DNA from: JANNVK01 sp031430435
GTDB lineage: Bacteria > Acidobacteriota > Blastocatellia > Pyrinomonadales > Pyrinomonadaceae
Length of the DNA: 15,882 bases
NCBI GenBank assembly: GCA_031430435.1
Contig: JANPBM010000071.1
Location: forward strand, 1 to 15,882
Reading direction: 5' to 3'
Shown here: one piece after another, positions 1 through 7,139 of the stretch
Layout of the letters: each line of letters begins with the position of its first letter
Numbering within the stretch: the stretch's first letter is position 1
Translations under genes and position numbers: made by a program
The notes under the pieces: generated by a model
What the model was told of the DNA's origin: nothing
Database searches by the model: none
The model's input: only the letters and a program-made list of their open reading frames with translations

Positions 1-33
1 TAGAAAAAGGAAAAGAGGTCATAATCTAAAGTG

Positions 34-68
34 CAGACTCAAAGTCTCAGTTTGTCTCACAGACTCAT
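34..68. repeat. Short degenerate repeat with small hairpins, downstream of the DUF4442 gene
   Basis: A 35-bp stretch is built from variants of AGACTCA/GTCTCA. It contains two small nested palindromes: AGACT-CAA-AGTCT at 35-47 and GTCT-CAC-AGAC at 54-64. It lies beyond the 3' end of the leftmost operon. It could be a weak transcription end or a member of a dispersed short-repeat family. I see no T-run strong enough to call a terminator. The rest of 1-231 holds a direct repeat CAAGCTAAAG (155-164 and 174-183) and an inverted repeat TCGGACA/TGTCCGA near 187-217, but no gene. Confidence 0.4.
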
Positions 69-231
69 CTCTTCCAACAATTATCAAGCGTCCAAGATAA
101 TCGTTAAGTAGTCAACTTTCAACATACAAGTTTGTTGCGGCTCTTAACAGCTTTCAAGCTAAAGTTTATTCGACAAGCTAAAGCGTGTCGGACATTTGGA
201 ATCTATATCGTGTCCGAGTTTCGTAAATTAT

Positions 232-693
232 TTAATTTTTCCGACTTTTTGAAATATAAATCGTCTTTTCGATTATCGCGTGAATCTTTCCTTTTTCATC
301 TTTCAATTCGATTTTATATACTTTATCAATGGATTTTGTCGCTTCAAGTTGCTCTTTAATTTCGCCGATTTCTTCGGGCGTGATGATGAATTTTGCAAAC
401 AAAGTTGTTTTGCCCGGACGTTTGAAACGAATGTTCGTGGATTTGTCCCAAACAAGATAATTACTGCCCAAAATTTTGAGAAGCATCACCATAAAAATCG
501 GATCGGTTGCCGCAAACATACTTCCGCCGAAGATTGTGCCGACGTAGTTTTTCGTCCGCCAATTCAACGGCAATTTAACGTGGATTTCGTGATAATCATC
601 GGAAATATAAGCGATTCGACCGCCGCTTCCGCGATACGCGGGAAAAAGATTGAACTTGAATCGTTCTATTTTTTTGGCGAAACTTTCGTTCAT
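232..693 (-). CDS. DUF4442 family hotdog-fold protein (PaaI-like thioesterase relative)
   Basis: The 153-residue protein matches the DUF4442 type of single hotdog domain. A central segment at residues 50-66 (YVGTIFGGSMFAATDP) resembles the hotdog helix with its small-residue turn, and is followed by a hydrophobic stretch and strands in the second half. Relatives belong to the PaaI/YiiD-like thioesterase superfamily, so an acyl-CoA or acyl-carrier thioesterase role is possible. The substrate cannot be read from sequence, and many DUF4442 members are uncharacterised. The ATG directly abuts the TAA of the upstream DinB-family gene, so the two are very probably translationally coupled as the last gene of a three-gene operon. 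The protein is cytoplasmic: no signal peptide or membrane segment is seen. The family call is fairly secure; the function is open. Confidence 0.8.
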   Translation of the reverse strand: MNESFAKKIERFKFNLFPAYRGSGGRIAYISDDYHEIHVKLPLNWRTKNYVGTIFGGSMFAATDPIFMVMLLKILGSNYLVWDKSTNIRFKRPGKTTLFAKFIITPEEIGEIKEQLEATKSIDKVYKIELKDEKGKIHAIIEKTIYISKSRKN

Positions 694-1239
694 TTATTTT
701 GGAAATTCGGCTGATTTCAAAACTCTTTCGGCTTGATTAAAATGTCGCTGTTCGTGCATCGCTAAAATTTCAAAAGCATCGTCAAGACGCAGATTTAACG
801 CCGAACTTAAAGGCTCGGCAATCTTGATTTTGTGTAAATCAAATTTCTGCACGGCTTTAATCATTGCGATTAACTCTCGGTTATTTTCCGCGAAATCTTC
901 GATAATTGCCGATGAAACATTACTTGACAACGGCTCAAATACTTTGAAAGTTTTCATCTTTCGTTTTTGGTCGGGATTCATCGCGTTTCTCATCAAAGCG
1001 GCGATTAAATTTGTGGAAAATGGAATTTTAGAGAAAAAATTGTTGCGGTGTTTGCCGTCGATTACTTTTTGAATTGCCGGAAAATAAAGATTGCCGGTAA
1101 TAATCAAATGCTCAAAACATTGTCCGATGCTCCAACTTTTTGAATCAGGTTTCCAGTTTAATTGTTCTGCCAAAAGATTGCCGAACGTTGTTTTGGCATT
1201 TTTGCTGATTTGTTCAAACTCGGAAATTATTTCGGTCAT
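694..1239 (-). CDS. DinB-family protein (four-helix metal-binding fold)
   Basis: This is a 181-residue protein from the chosen ATG. It has the DinB/YfiT-like layout: an N-terminal helix, then WSIGQCFEHL carrying the first metal-ligand histidine, and near the C terminus HEQRHFNQAERV carrying the other two. The triad is H44, H162 and H166 counted from this start. DinB-superfamily proteins bind a divalent metal with such a triad. Known members include bacillithiol or mycothiol transferases and DNA-damage-inducible proteins, and most are of unknown reaction. I chose the ATG at 1239 over one five codons upstream (1254) because it overlaps the TGA of the upstream gene as ATGA, the classic coupled arrangement; the GAAGAAA preceding it is only a weak ribosome site. 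The gene is the middle member of a three-gene operon. Confidence 0.8.
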   Translation of the reverse strand: MTEIISEFEQISKNAKTTFGNLLAEQLNWKPDSKSWSIGQCFEHLIITGNLYFPAIQKVIDGKHRNNFFSKIPFSTNLIAALMRNAMNPDQKRKMKTFKVFEPLSSNVSSAIIEDFAENNRELIAMIKAVQKFDLHKIKIAEPLSSALNLRLDDAFEILAMHEQRHFNQAERVLKSAEFPK

Positions 1240-1817
1240 AAATTTTCTTCGCATTTGGCAAAAACGTAATTTAATGCACCTAAAAGTTTCTTTTCATCGG
1301 CGGAGGTAAATAGTTCTGTTTGAAAGACTTCTCCTGTAATTGCATATTTGTAAAACTTCCAACCTTCTCCATTTGTAACAATACCGTAAATATCAATTTC
1401 ATTTTCGTTGTTATCCCGACAGGCTTTCATTTCGACCAAACATTGGGCTAAACCTTTTTCAAAATCATCTTTTTTTGCCTCAACGACACACAGAAAAGGA
1501 CGCTTCACAAAATCTCTTTTTTTGGTTGCCAAGTAATCGGGAGTTCCGGTCAAGGTCTCGCTTTCAAGGTGAACTTGTTTCCACAATCTAAGAGTTTTAT
1601 GAAGTATCAATGCTTCTTCACAAAAGGCTTCAATCAAAATCTCTTTTCCGCCTTCGGAACGATTTATACCGAAACTATCTAATCTTTTTAGTCTTTCATA
1701 GAAAAAATCACTGACGTTAAACGGCTCAATCGGCAAATCCCAATCTTGCAATTCTTCAATGCCGATTAGTTCCATTGCTTCATCATCACTAAAACTTGAA
1801 AACTTTCGTTTCGACAT
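1236..1817 (-). CDS. Stand-alone PD-(D/E)XK nuclease-like protein
   Basis: This 193-residue protein carries a recognisable PD-(D/E)XK core. GTPDYL supplies the first acid (D94), then after a short loop FLCVVEAKK gives E113 and K115, followed by a helix KGLAQCLVEMKA with Q125 in the place of the Q often seen after motif III. Acidic residues at 63-68 could provide the early helix acid. The fold is used by restriction enzymes, RecB-type nucleases and repair enzymes, but the short form without any other domain is usually annotated as hypothetical, so no biological role is assigned. The start has a good GAGG ribosome site about nine bases upstream, and a promoter fits just before it. Its TGA overlaps the next gene. 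The region is AT-richer than fadN, so acquisition from elsewhere is possible. Confidence 0.7.
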   Translation of the reverse strand: MSKRKFSSFSDDEAMELIGIEELQDWDLPIEPFNVSDFFYERLKRLDSFGINRSEGGKEILIEAFCEEALILHKTLRLWKQVHLESETLTGTPDYLATKKRDFVKRPFLCVVEAKKDDFEKGLAQCLVEMKACRDNNENEIDIYGIVTNGEGWKFYKYAITGEVFQTELFTSADEKKLLGALNYVFAKCEENL

Positions 1818-1847
1818 AAAATTTACCTCAAAAACATAGATGCTGAC

Positions 1848-1876
1848 ATTGTAACATTATCGCCCAATTTAGTTAA
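1848..1876 (-). promoter_or_regulatory. Predicted sigma-70-type promoter of the nuclease-DinB-DUF4442 operon
   Basis: On the minus strand TTAACT (1876-1871) and TACAAT (1853-1848) are separated by 17 bp. This is a fair match to -35 and -10 boxes, about 30-35 bp ahead of the GAGG ribosome site and ATG at 1817. It is the only good box pair I see in the gap between this operon and the membrane-protein gene. Confidence 0.45.
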
Positions 1877-1892
1877 TTACCTGTTGAAGATT

Positions 1893-1943
1893 TTACTGAT
1901 TCCGCAAAGGCTTCTCGGTCTTCAACATCGCCGCAACTCGCCG
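1893..1943 (-). pseudogene. Relic of the 3' end of a second fadN-like gene
   Basis: Read on the minus strand, this stretch gives RRVAAMLKTEKPLRNQ and then TAA. The end of the intact fadN gene in this window reads ERIAFMLQKGKPLRN and then TAA. Nine of the thirteen residues from R to N match, including ML and KPLRN, which is the typical tail of this enzyme family. The similarity stops at the end of the small membrane-protein gene and no upstream part of the enzyme is present. The likely reading is a duplicated or recombined fadN 3' end left as debris. A chance match is less likely but possible for so short a piece. Confidence 0.5.
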
Positions 1944-1945
1944 CT

Positions 1946-2359
1946 TTATAAAATTTGCGTATAAACATATCCGATTATCATCAGCAAAATCGAGCCGATT
2001 TCACCGATAATCAGTCCGTAGGTGAACCAAGTCGTTGAAAAATTTCTTTCCTTAAAAATAGTTTCGGTTCGTCCCAAAAAGCCTTGTTTGATTTGGTTGA
2101 TTGTCGTCAAACTGAAATAAAACAGCGGAATTGCGGTTATTACAATTTGCATTGTCGGCGAAAACGGGCTGGATTCCATCAACTTTGCGATAACCAAACA
2201 AGCAAAACTGAAGAGCAAAGCATTACGATGTGCAATGTCAATATACATCGACGATTTATGGTTTTCGCTTTTCATAATCGCCGTATATTTCCAAACGCCT
2301 GTCAGCATCCCGATTAAAAGATACAAACCCGCGAAAAGTACTGATATTTTTACCGCCAT
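1946..2359 (-). CDS. Small integral membrane protein, four predicted helices, function unknown
   Basis: The 137-residue protein is mostly hydrophobic. It has four likely transmembrane segments, roughly residues 4-23, 45-60, 70-85 and 112-132. Between the first two lies the polar stretch YIDIAHRNALLFSF, which looks conserved and may face the membrane edge. I do not recognise the family with confidence. The ATG at 2359 makes a natural beginning just before the first helix but lacks a ribosome site. An in-frame GTG at 2395 has AAGGAG just upstream (spacing about four) and would add twelve residues, but it lies inside the hairpin terminator of fadN. Its expression may therefore depend on read-through. 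The sequence directly after its stop is the fadN-like relic, so this gene may have arrived or moved by recombination. Confidence 0.65.
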   Translation of the reverse strand: MAVKISVLFAGLYLLIGMLTGVWKYTAIMKSENHKSSMYIDIAHRNALLFSFACLVIAKLMESSPFSPTMQIVITAIPLFYFSLTTINQIKQGFLGRTETIFKERNFSTTWFTYGLIIGEIGSILLMIIGYVYTQIL

Positions 2360-2363
2360 ATAA

Positions 2364-2398
2364 TTAAAAAAAGGTGAACGACATTCCTCATTCACCTT
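2364..2398 (-). terminator. Rho-independent terminator of fadN
   Basis: A perfect 8-bp inverted repeat, AAGGTGAA (2371-2378) and TTCACCTT (2391-2398) with a 12-base loop, lies just past the fadN stop. In the direction of fadN transcription it runs straight into a T-rich tail (TTTTTAATTA). The stem also reaches the alternative GTG start of the following membrane-protein gene, so the structure could control how much of that gene is transcribed. Confidence 0.7.
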
Positions 2399-2413
2399 TC
2401 TCCTTTTTGATCG

Positions 2414-4786
2414 TTAATTTCGCAACGGCTTACCTTTTTGCAACATAAACGCAATTCTTTCCTGCGTTTTTCGCATTCCGCAGAGCGATAAAAATGCTTC
2501 ACGCTCCAAATCGAGCAAGTATTGTTCGGAAACGAAACTTTGCCGATTCAGTTCGCCGCCGCACAAGATTTTTGCCAACTTCGTGCCGACAATTTCATCG
2601 TGATCGGAAATATAACCGCCGCGTTTCATCGAAAACAGTGCAAGTTTCAATGTCGCCAAACCTTGTTCGCCAAGTGCGAGAATGTCCGTTCGCGGCTGCG
2701 GTTGCGAGTAACCCGCACGCGAAAGTCCAAGCACAACTTCTTTTGCATCGGCAATTTGGCGATCTTTGTTCATCGAAATCGAATCTTCGTTTCGCAAAAA
2801 TCCCCACGATTTTGCTTCTTGGGCAGATGTCGCAACTTTGCCCATTGCGAGCATTTCAAACACTTTGCGGATAAACGCGAACGCATCGGCATCGGGAGCT
2901 TTTTTCGCCAAATCCATCGCCCGCAACGCCATTTCCTTTGTTCCGCCGCCGCCCGGAATTACGCCGACACCGACTTCAACCAAACCCATATAAGTTTCGC
3001 CTGCGGCTTGAACGCGGTCGCCGTGCATCGAAATTTCGCAACCGCCGCCCAAGCTAAGTCCGAACGGTGCAACAACTACGGGTTTCGCCGAATATCGCAA
3101 ACGCATATTTGCCTGTTGAAATGTGTGAATTATCAGGTTGATGTCGTCCCATTCTTCTTCTTGGGCGGCGAGCAAAAGCATCATCAAATTTGCACCTGCA
3201 CAGAAATTTGCACCTTGATTTCCGACAACTAAACCTTCAAAATTTTTCTCGGTTTCTTCGACCGCAAACTTCATCATCGCCATCGTGTCAGAACCAATCG
3301 AGTTCATTTTCGAGTGAAATTCGAGACAAACCACGCCGTCGCCGATGTCAATTAAACTTGCACCTGCGTTTTTCTTGACCACACCCGTTCGATCTTTGAC
3401 CGATTGCAAAATAATTACGCCGTGTTTGTCGGAAATTTGCTTGTAGCCGTTGCTTGCAAAATCGAAGTATGAACGAACGCCGTTTTCGTATTTGTAAAAA
3501 GTTGTCGCTCCCGAAGCCAACATTTTTTCGACATTTTCCGGAATTTTGTCGCCGTCGGCTTTCATCCGTTCGACCGATTCCGTCACGCCGATTGCGTCCC
3601 ACGCCTCGAAAACTCCGATTTCCCAACCGAAACCCCATTTAATCGCTTCGTCGATTTCAACAATCGTATCGGCAATTTCGGGAATGCGGTTAACGGCGTA
3701 ACGCGAAATTCTGGACGTGGTTTTCCACAAAAATTCACCGACATTATCTTTGCCCCAAACCAGTTGTTTGACGCGAGTCGGAATGTCTTCAACGCCTTTC
3801 GATGCGTCTAAACTTGCGAATTTTGTTTTGACTTGCGGCTTGTATTCAAAGGTTTTCAGATCAAGTTCAAGAATGATTCGTTTGCTGTTTTCGTCCTTCG
3901 ATTTTTTGAAAAATCCGCCGCCTGTTTTGTCGCCAAGTAGTTTCTTTTCAAGCAGTTGCGACATTATTTCGGGCATTTTAAAAGTCTCGCGGTCTTCGTC
4001 GTCGGGAATCGCGGGATAGAGATTTGAAACGACGTGAGCGGTAACGTCCAAGCCGACTAAATCCGACGTGCGAAAGGTCGCGGACGATGCGTGTCCGATT
4101 GCCTTTCCGGTCATTTGGTCAACTTCGGTCGGTGAAAAACCTTGCTTAATCATCTCGTCCAAAACGCACATAATCGAATAAACACCGACTCGATTTGCAA
4201 TAAAATTCGGTCGGTCTTTCGCCGGCACAACACCTTTGCCAAGCGTTCTGTCCAAAAATCCGGTCGTTCCGCACGCAACTTCGCCCGATGTCCACGCGGT
4301 CGGAATTACCTCAACTAATTTCATATAACGCGGCGGATTAAAAAAGTGTACGCCGAGAAAATTTGCCTTAAAATCGTCTGAAAAAGGCTCGGCGATCGAT
4401 GCAATCGGAATTCCGCTGGTGTTTGAAGCAATGACGCTGCCTTGCCGCCGATACTTTTCGACTTCGGCATAAAGTTTGTGCTTAATTTCAAGACTTTCGA
4501 CGACCGCTTCAATCACAAAATCGCAATCTTTAATCTTGTGCAAATCGTCTTCAAAATTGCCGATTGTAATCAGCGACGCGTTATCGCCCAACATATACGC
4601 GGCAGGTTTTAATTTTTTCGACGCTTCAAACAACGATTTGACGATAGAATTTTTGTCGGTGACGTTATCGCCGCTTGGTGCGATGTCGAGCAAAAGTGTC
4701 GGGATTCCCGCATTTGCCAAATGTGCGGCAATGCCCGCTCCCATTGTTCCTGCACCCAAAACGGCGGCTTTTTTTACTTGCAACAT
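2414..4786 (-). CDS. fadN: 3-hydroxyacyl-CoA dehydrogenase / enoyl-CoA hydratase, FadN type (fatty-acid beta-oxidation)
   Basis: This 790-residue cytoplasmic enzyme should hydrate enoyl-CoA and oxidise the 3-hydroxyacyl-CoA with NAD+. Domain order is dehydrogenase first and hydratase last, with the full length of Bacillus FadN and the reverse order of E. coli FadB. The N terminus has the Rossmann GAGTMG (G11, G13, G16). SNTS (S121), HFFNPP with H147, and E159 form the expected dehydrogenase active site. The hydratase domain, about residues 475-720, has the oxyanion segment NFCAGAN and both catalytic glutamates, E584 in GGGCE and E604 in GLVEVG, spaced 20 apart as in crotonases. The ATG has GAGGA nine bases upstream. 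It stands as its own transcription unit with a promoter, palindromic operator and terminator. No thiolase (fadA) or acyl-CoA dehydrogenase gene adjoins it, so those partners must lie elsewhere. Confidence 0.95.
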   Translation of the reverse strand: MLQVKKAAVLGAGTMGAGIAAHLANAGIPTLLLDIAPSGDNVTDKNSIVKSLFEASKKLKPAAYMLGDNASLITIGNFEDDLHKIKDCDFVIEAVVESLEIKHKLYAEVEKYRRQGSVIASNTSGIPIASIAEPFSDDFKANFLGVHFFNPPRYMKLVEVIPTAWTSGEVACGTTGFLDRTLGKGVVPAKDRPNFIANRVGVYSIMCVLDEMIKQGFSPTEVDQMTGKAIGHASSATFRTSDLVGLDVTAHVVSNLYPAIPDDEDRETFKMPEIMSQLLEKKLLGDKTGGGFFKKSKDENSKRIILELDLKTFEYKPQVKTKFASLDASKGVEDIPTRVKQLVWGKDNVGEFLWKTTSRISRYAVNRIPEIADTIVEIDEAIKWGFGWEIGVFEAWDAIGVTESVERMKADGDKIPENVEKMLASGATTFYKYENGVRSYFDFASNGYKQISDKHGVIILQSVKDRTGVVKKNAGASLIDIGDGVVCLEFHSKMNSIGSDTMAMMKFAVEETEKNFEGLVVGNQGANFCAGANLMMLLLAAQEEEWDDINLIIHTFQQANMRLRYSAKPVVVAPFGLSLGGGCEISMHGDRVQAAGETYMGLVEVGVGVIPGGGGTKEMALRAMDLAKKAPDADAFAFIRKVFEMLAMGKVATSAQEAKSWGFLRNEDSISMNKDRQIADAKEVVLGLSRAGYSQPQPRTDILALGEQGLATLKLALFSMKRGGYISDHDEIVGTKLAKILCGGELNRQSFVSEQYLLDLEREAFLSLCGMRKTQERIAFMLQKGKPLRN

Positions 4787-4828
4787 AGTTAATTTTCCTC
4801 AGATAAATATACGAATTTAGTTGTGAAG

Positions 4829-4858
4829 ATTATAACTGAATGAACGTTCATTCAGCAA
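4829..4858 (-). promoter_or_regulatory. fadN core promoter
   Basis: On the minus strand TTGCTG (4858-4853) and a perfect TATAAT (4834-4829) are spaced 18 bp. The expected start of transcription is near 4822, giving a short leader before the GAGGA ribosome site (4800-4796) and the ATG at 4786. The spacer is occupied almost entirely by the palindromic operator. Confidence 0.75.
4836..4855. promoter_or_regulatory. Palindromic operator, probably for a FadR-like TetR-family repressor
   Basis: CTGAATGAACGTTCATTCAG is a perfect 20-bp palindrome sitting between and overlapping the edges of the fadN -35 and -10 boxes. The half-site TGAATGA is the same as in the operators described for the Bacillus TetR-type FadR (TGAATGA...TCATTCA), which controls beta-oxidation genes and is released by acyl-CoA. 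Binding here would block RNA polymerase directly. No regulator gene is present in the window, so the identity of the binding protein is inferred from the site and the gene it controls. Confidence 0.7.
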
Positions 4859-4905
4859 GAAGAGTATAGTTTTTTACTTGATACTTACGATTGCCAAAAA
4901 GCCTC

Positions 4906-5292
4906 TTAAAACCAATTACGATTGGAAAGTAAAGCAAAATTACAGTTTCGATAATCGTATTTTGTAACTTGTAAATTTAAGTTTGCTAATTCATTTTCAT
5001 CAAAAGTTTCATTTGTTTCTTGAATTTCTAAAAAGTAATTGATATTGAATGCACAGACTTTTGGATTTAGAAAATTGTTAGCGTCTTTATGTGTGTATGA
5101 ATAAGCATAAAGATTCTCTGAGTTTCGTTCTTTAACTTTTGGATTAGGGTTTGAACTTCCAATATCAAATGGAGCGATTTTGTGTTCGACTCTTTCAGCA
5201 TCTTTTGTGTGTTCGTATCTAACAAATAAAACTGTGCGATTTTGAATAGCTTTTTTTACTGTCTCAATAACCTCAATTTTTGAAATAAACAT
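4906..5292 (-). CDS. Small WYL-like domain protein paired with the OLD nuclease
   Basis: This 128-residue protein looks like a bare WYL-type domain. An N-terminal helix (VKKAIQNRT) leads to a strand (VLFVRY, residues 21-26), then IAPFDIG (39-45) in the place of the usual 'P..l' motif, LYAYSYTHKD (61-70) resembling the family's 'L.ay....' strand, and a strand/helix NINYFLEI (83-90). The literal WYL triplet is not present and there is no helix-turn-helix, so it is unlike the full-length WYL transcription regulators. WYL domains are thought to bind ligands or nucleic acid and are frequent in phage-defence loci. The gene starts two bases after the OLD stop, with AGGA eight bases upstream inside the OLD gene, so they are co-expressed. 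A partner, sensor or immunity role is speculation. The family call is tentative. Confidence 0.55.
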   Translation of the reverse strand: MFISKIEVIETVKKAIQNRTVLFVRYEHTKDAERVEHKIAPFDIGSSNPNPKVKERNSENLYAYSYTHKDANNFLNPKVCAFNINYFLEIQETNETFDENELANLNLQVTKYDYRNCNFALLSNRNWF

Positions 5293-5294
5293 AT

Positions 5295-7061
5295 TTAACT
5301 TCCTGTTACAGATGAAACCGGGTCAGTCTCATAATCTTGCCAATTATAGGCTGCTTGAATTCTAGCTTTTACTTTTTCATTTGGATTTCTGTCGTCAAAC
5401 ATAAAATGCCGCCAACTGCTAAAGGCTTTCTCTTTTTTATTTGTTGCGATGCCCGCAAGATTCTCCCAGTCAATAGGTGTTAGTACAATTTTCCCAAAAC
5501 TTGCTCTAACTTGTTTAGCTGCGGCTACCGCATCTACATCACCTGGCTTATTTGAATCTAAATCTAACCACGCAACGTATTTTATTCCAAATCCCTCTAG
5601 TATTTGTTGGAAAATTGGGATACTTCCATTTCCATCACAATCGACAACCTCTACTTCGGAAGTGTCAATTTCTAGTTTTTCTGCAATATGCGGAACACAA
5701 ATTTTTTCTGACCTTCCTTCAACTAAAATCGCTAAATCCGCAAATAACATTGCAGATTTGCTTGGATCAAATCTATAAATCTTCGATAAAGTTTTTTTAT
5801 CTATAACTTTTAATTCTTGTCCTCTCCAGCTTTGAACAGAACTTTCTTTTCTATTAGCACGATTAAACCTTAGAATTCCCTTATATTCGCTCAGATCAAC
5901 AAAAATAGCAGAGTGTGTGCAAAGAATCACTTGAACATTTTCAACCTCAGATAATTCCTTTAGCTCTTTCATTCTTTTTCGTTCTGCCTGAGGATGGAGA
6001 AACAATTCAGGTTCTTCAAATAGGAATAAATATAATGGCGATATTTCATTTTCAACCGTGCTTTCAAGGCTTACATAAGCCTTTTCTTGTAATCTTTTGT
6101 GAACACGCAACATTGCGAAAACGAATGAGCGTCTTGCTCCATGTCCCATTTTATCAATTCCATCTACAACACCATCATCTATCCTAATTTGAATTTTGAA
6201 CTGAATAAGCGGTAGCGTAGGCGGAGTTATTCTTGGTTGAGCATCTACAAACCCGTCAAATTTTTTAACTTCTTCACTTAAAATCTCTTCAAAGTCATTA
6301 AGCTCGGCAATTTGCCATTTATTGTTATCATCTTTTCTGGAAATAATTTCAATTTCTTTTCTTAATTTTTCTGTTGCTCCAGTAATTCCAGCATGTCGTT
6401 TTATTGCTTCGTGCAACAATAAACTACCAACCCTACTGAAAATTGAGCGATTTGAATCTACAACTTGTTCCTCACCTCTAGCGTCCGCCTCTAACATTAC
6501 TACTTGAACAATAGAACTTAGCTTACTAGAGTCGAAGGGCATCCAACCATCTTCATAATCTATTAAAAAGTTGTTTTTTAAGTCTTGAAAAATACTAATC
6601 CAAGTATCTCTTAAAACCTTTCCAGATGGTGAATTTGAAGTAATAAACTCTTTTATGTCTTTTGGTAAAGTAGTATCAGAAGTTATTTCTGCTTTAGTTA
6701 TTTCGCCTTTAGCTATTCTTTTTAGAATTTCTAATTTTGGAGTTTTTCCTTTGTAAAGCCATTGACTTTGTTTTCCAGAAAGAACTCTTCTAATTGTAAT
6801 TTCATTAGAAATAATTTCTTCTAATGGAATTAAACAATCCTTTAAAGTTGCTTCAATGAAACACTCATCAAGTTCGGATAAAAATTTACACCTATCCGTT
6901 TCCGGAAACGAAGTGTTTGCATCAAACAAAACCTGTAATGACCTTAAAAAAGATGATTTACCAGAATCATTTTTGCCAATTAAAGTTGAATAATTTGTTA
7001 ATGTAGCTTCTACGTTTTGCAAACTTCTGAAGCCACAAATATGAACGCGAGAGATAAACAT
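5295..7061 (-). CDS. OLD-family ATP-dependent endonuclease (ABC-type ATPase plus TOPRIM)
   Basis: The 588-residue protein has the two-part OLD architecture. The ATPase shows Walker A GKNDSGKS (29-36), an ABC-like signature GHGARRS (306-312), Walker B LFLFEEPE (345-352) with catalytic E349/E350, and the switch H383 in CTHSA. The TOPRIM domain follows: ILVEGRSEK with E448, VVDCDGNG (D474, D476) and WLDLDSN (D500, D502), the metal-binding acids needed for DNA cleavage. All key residues appear intact. Related proteins include phage P2 Old and GajA of Gabija, but no UvrD-like gajB or other known partner adjoins it; the neighbour is a small WYL-like protein. The gene has its own promoter and is clearly AT-richer than fadN and the lpx genes, which suggests transfer. 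A role in phage or plasmid defence is likely by family but unproven. Confidence 0.88.
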   Translation of the reverse strand: MFISRVHICGFRSLQNVEATLTNYSTLIGKNDSGKSSFLRSLQVLFDANTSFPETDRCKFLSELDECFIEATLKDCLIPLEEIISNEITIRRVLSGKQSQWLYKGKTPKLEILKRIAKGEITKAEITSDTTLPKDIKEFITSNSPSGKVLRDTWISIFQDLKNNFLIDYEDGWMPFDSSKLSSIVQVVMLEADARGEEQVVDSNRSIFSRVGSLLLHEAIKRHAGITGATEKLRKEIEIISRKDDNNKWQIAELNDFEEILSEEVKKFDGFVDAQPRITPPTLPLIQFKIQIRIDDGVVDGIDKMGHGARRSFVFAMLRVHKRLQEKAYVSLESTVENEISPLYLFLFEEPELFLHPQAERKRMKELKELSEVENVQVILCTHSAIFVDLSEYKGILRFNRANRKESSVQSWRGQELKVIDKKTLSKIYRFDPSKSAMLFADLAILVEGRSEKICVPHIAEKLEIDTSEVEVVDCDGNGSIPIFQQILEGFGIKYVAWLDLDSNKPGDVDAVAAAKQVRASFGKIVLTPIDWENLAGIATNKKEKAFSSWRHFMFDDRNPNEKVKARIQAAYNWQDYETDPVSSVTGS

Positions 7062-7093
7062 TTATAAAGACCATCCTTTAGAGTTTTGTTAAG

Positions 7094-7122
7094 TTTATAC
7101 ATACTTAAATTTATCAAGTCAA
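7094..7122 (-). promoter_or_regulatory. Predicted promoter of the OLD/WYL unit
   Basis: On the minus strand TTGACT (7122-7117) and TATAAA (7099-7094) are spaced exactly 17 bp, each one base from consensus (TTGACA, TATAAT). Transcription would start near 7087, about 26 bases before the ATG. The only ribosome-site-like sequence, AAAGGA, lies some 13 bases from the ATG, so initiation may be weak or nearly leaderless. Confidence 0.65.
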
Positions 7123-7139
7123 ACCAAATAAACATTCAA

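Noticed and set aside
2494..3232. Long open frames on the plus strand opposite fadN (also opposite bamA, lpxI, lpxA and the peptidase)
   Set aside because: They are antisense frames over well-supported genes, lack ribosome sites and give low-complexity Arg/Phe/Cys-rich proteins without domains.
4836..4855. Palindrome as an attachment site or IS end
   Set aside because: It is a single copy located exactly between the -35 and -10 boxes of fadN, which fits an operator; no transposase or integrase is nearby.
5295..7061. Gabija system (gajA/gajB)
   Set aside because: The OLD protein fits GajA in architecture, but no UvrD-like helicase gene is next to it; the adjacent gene is a small WYL-like protein.
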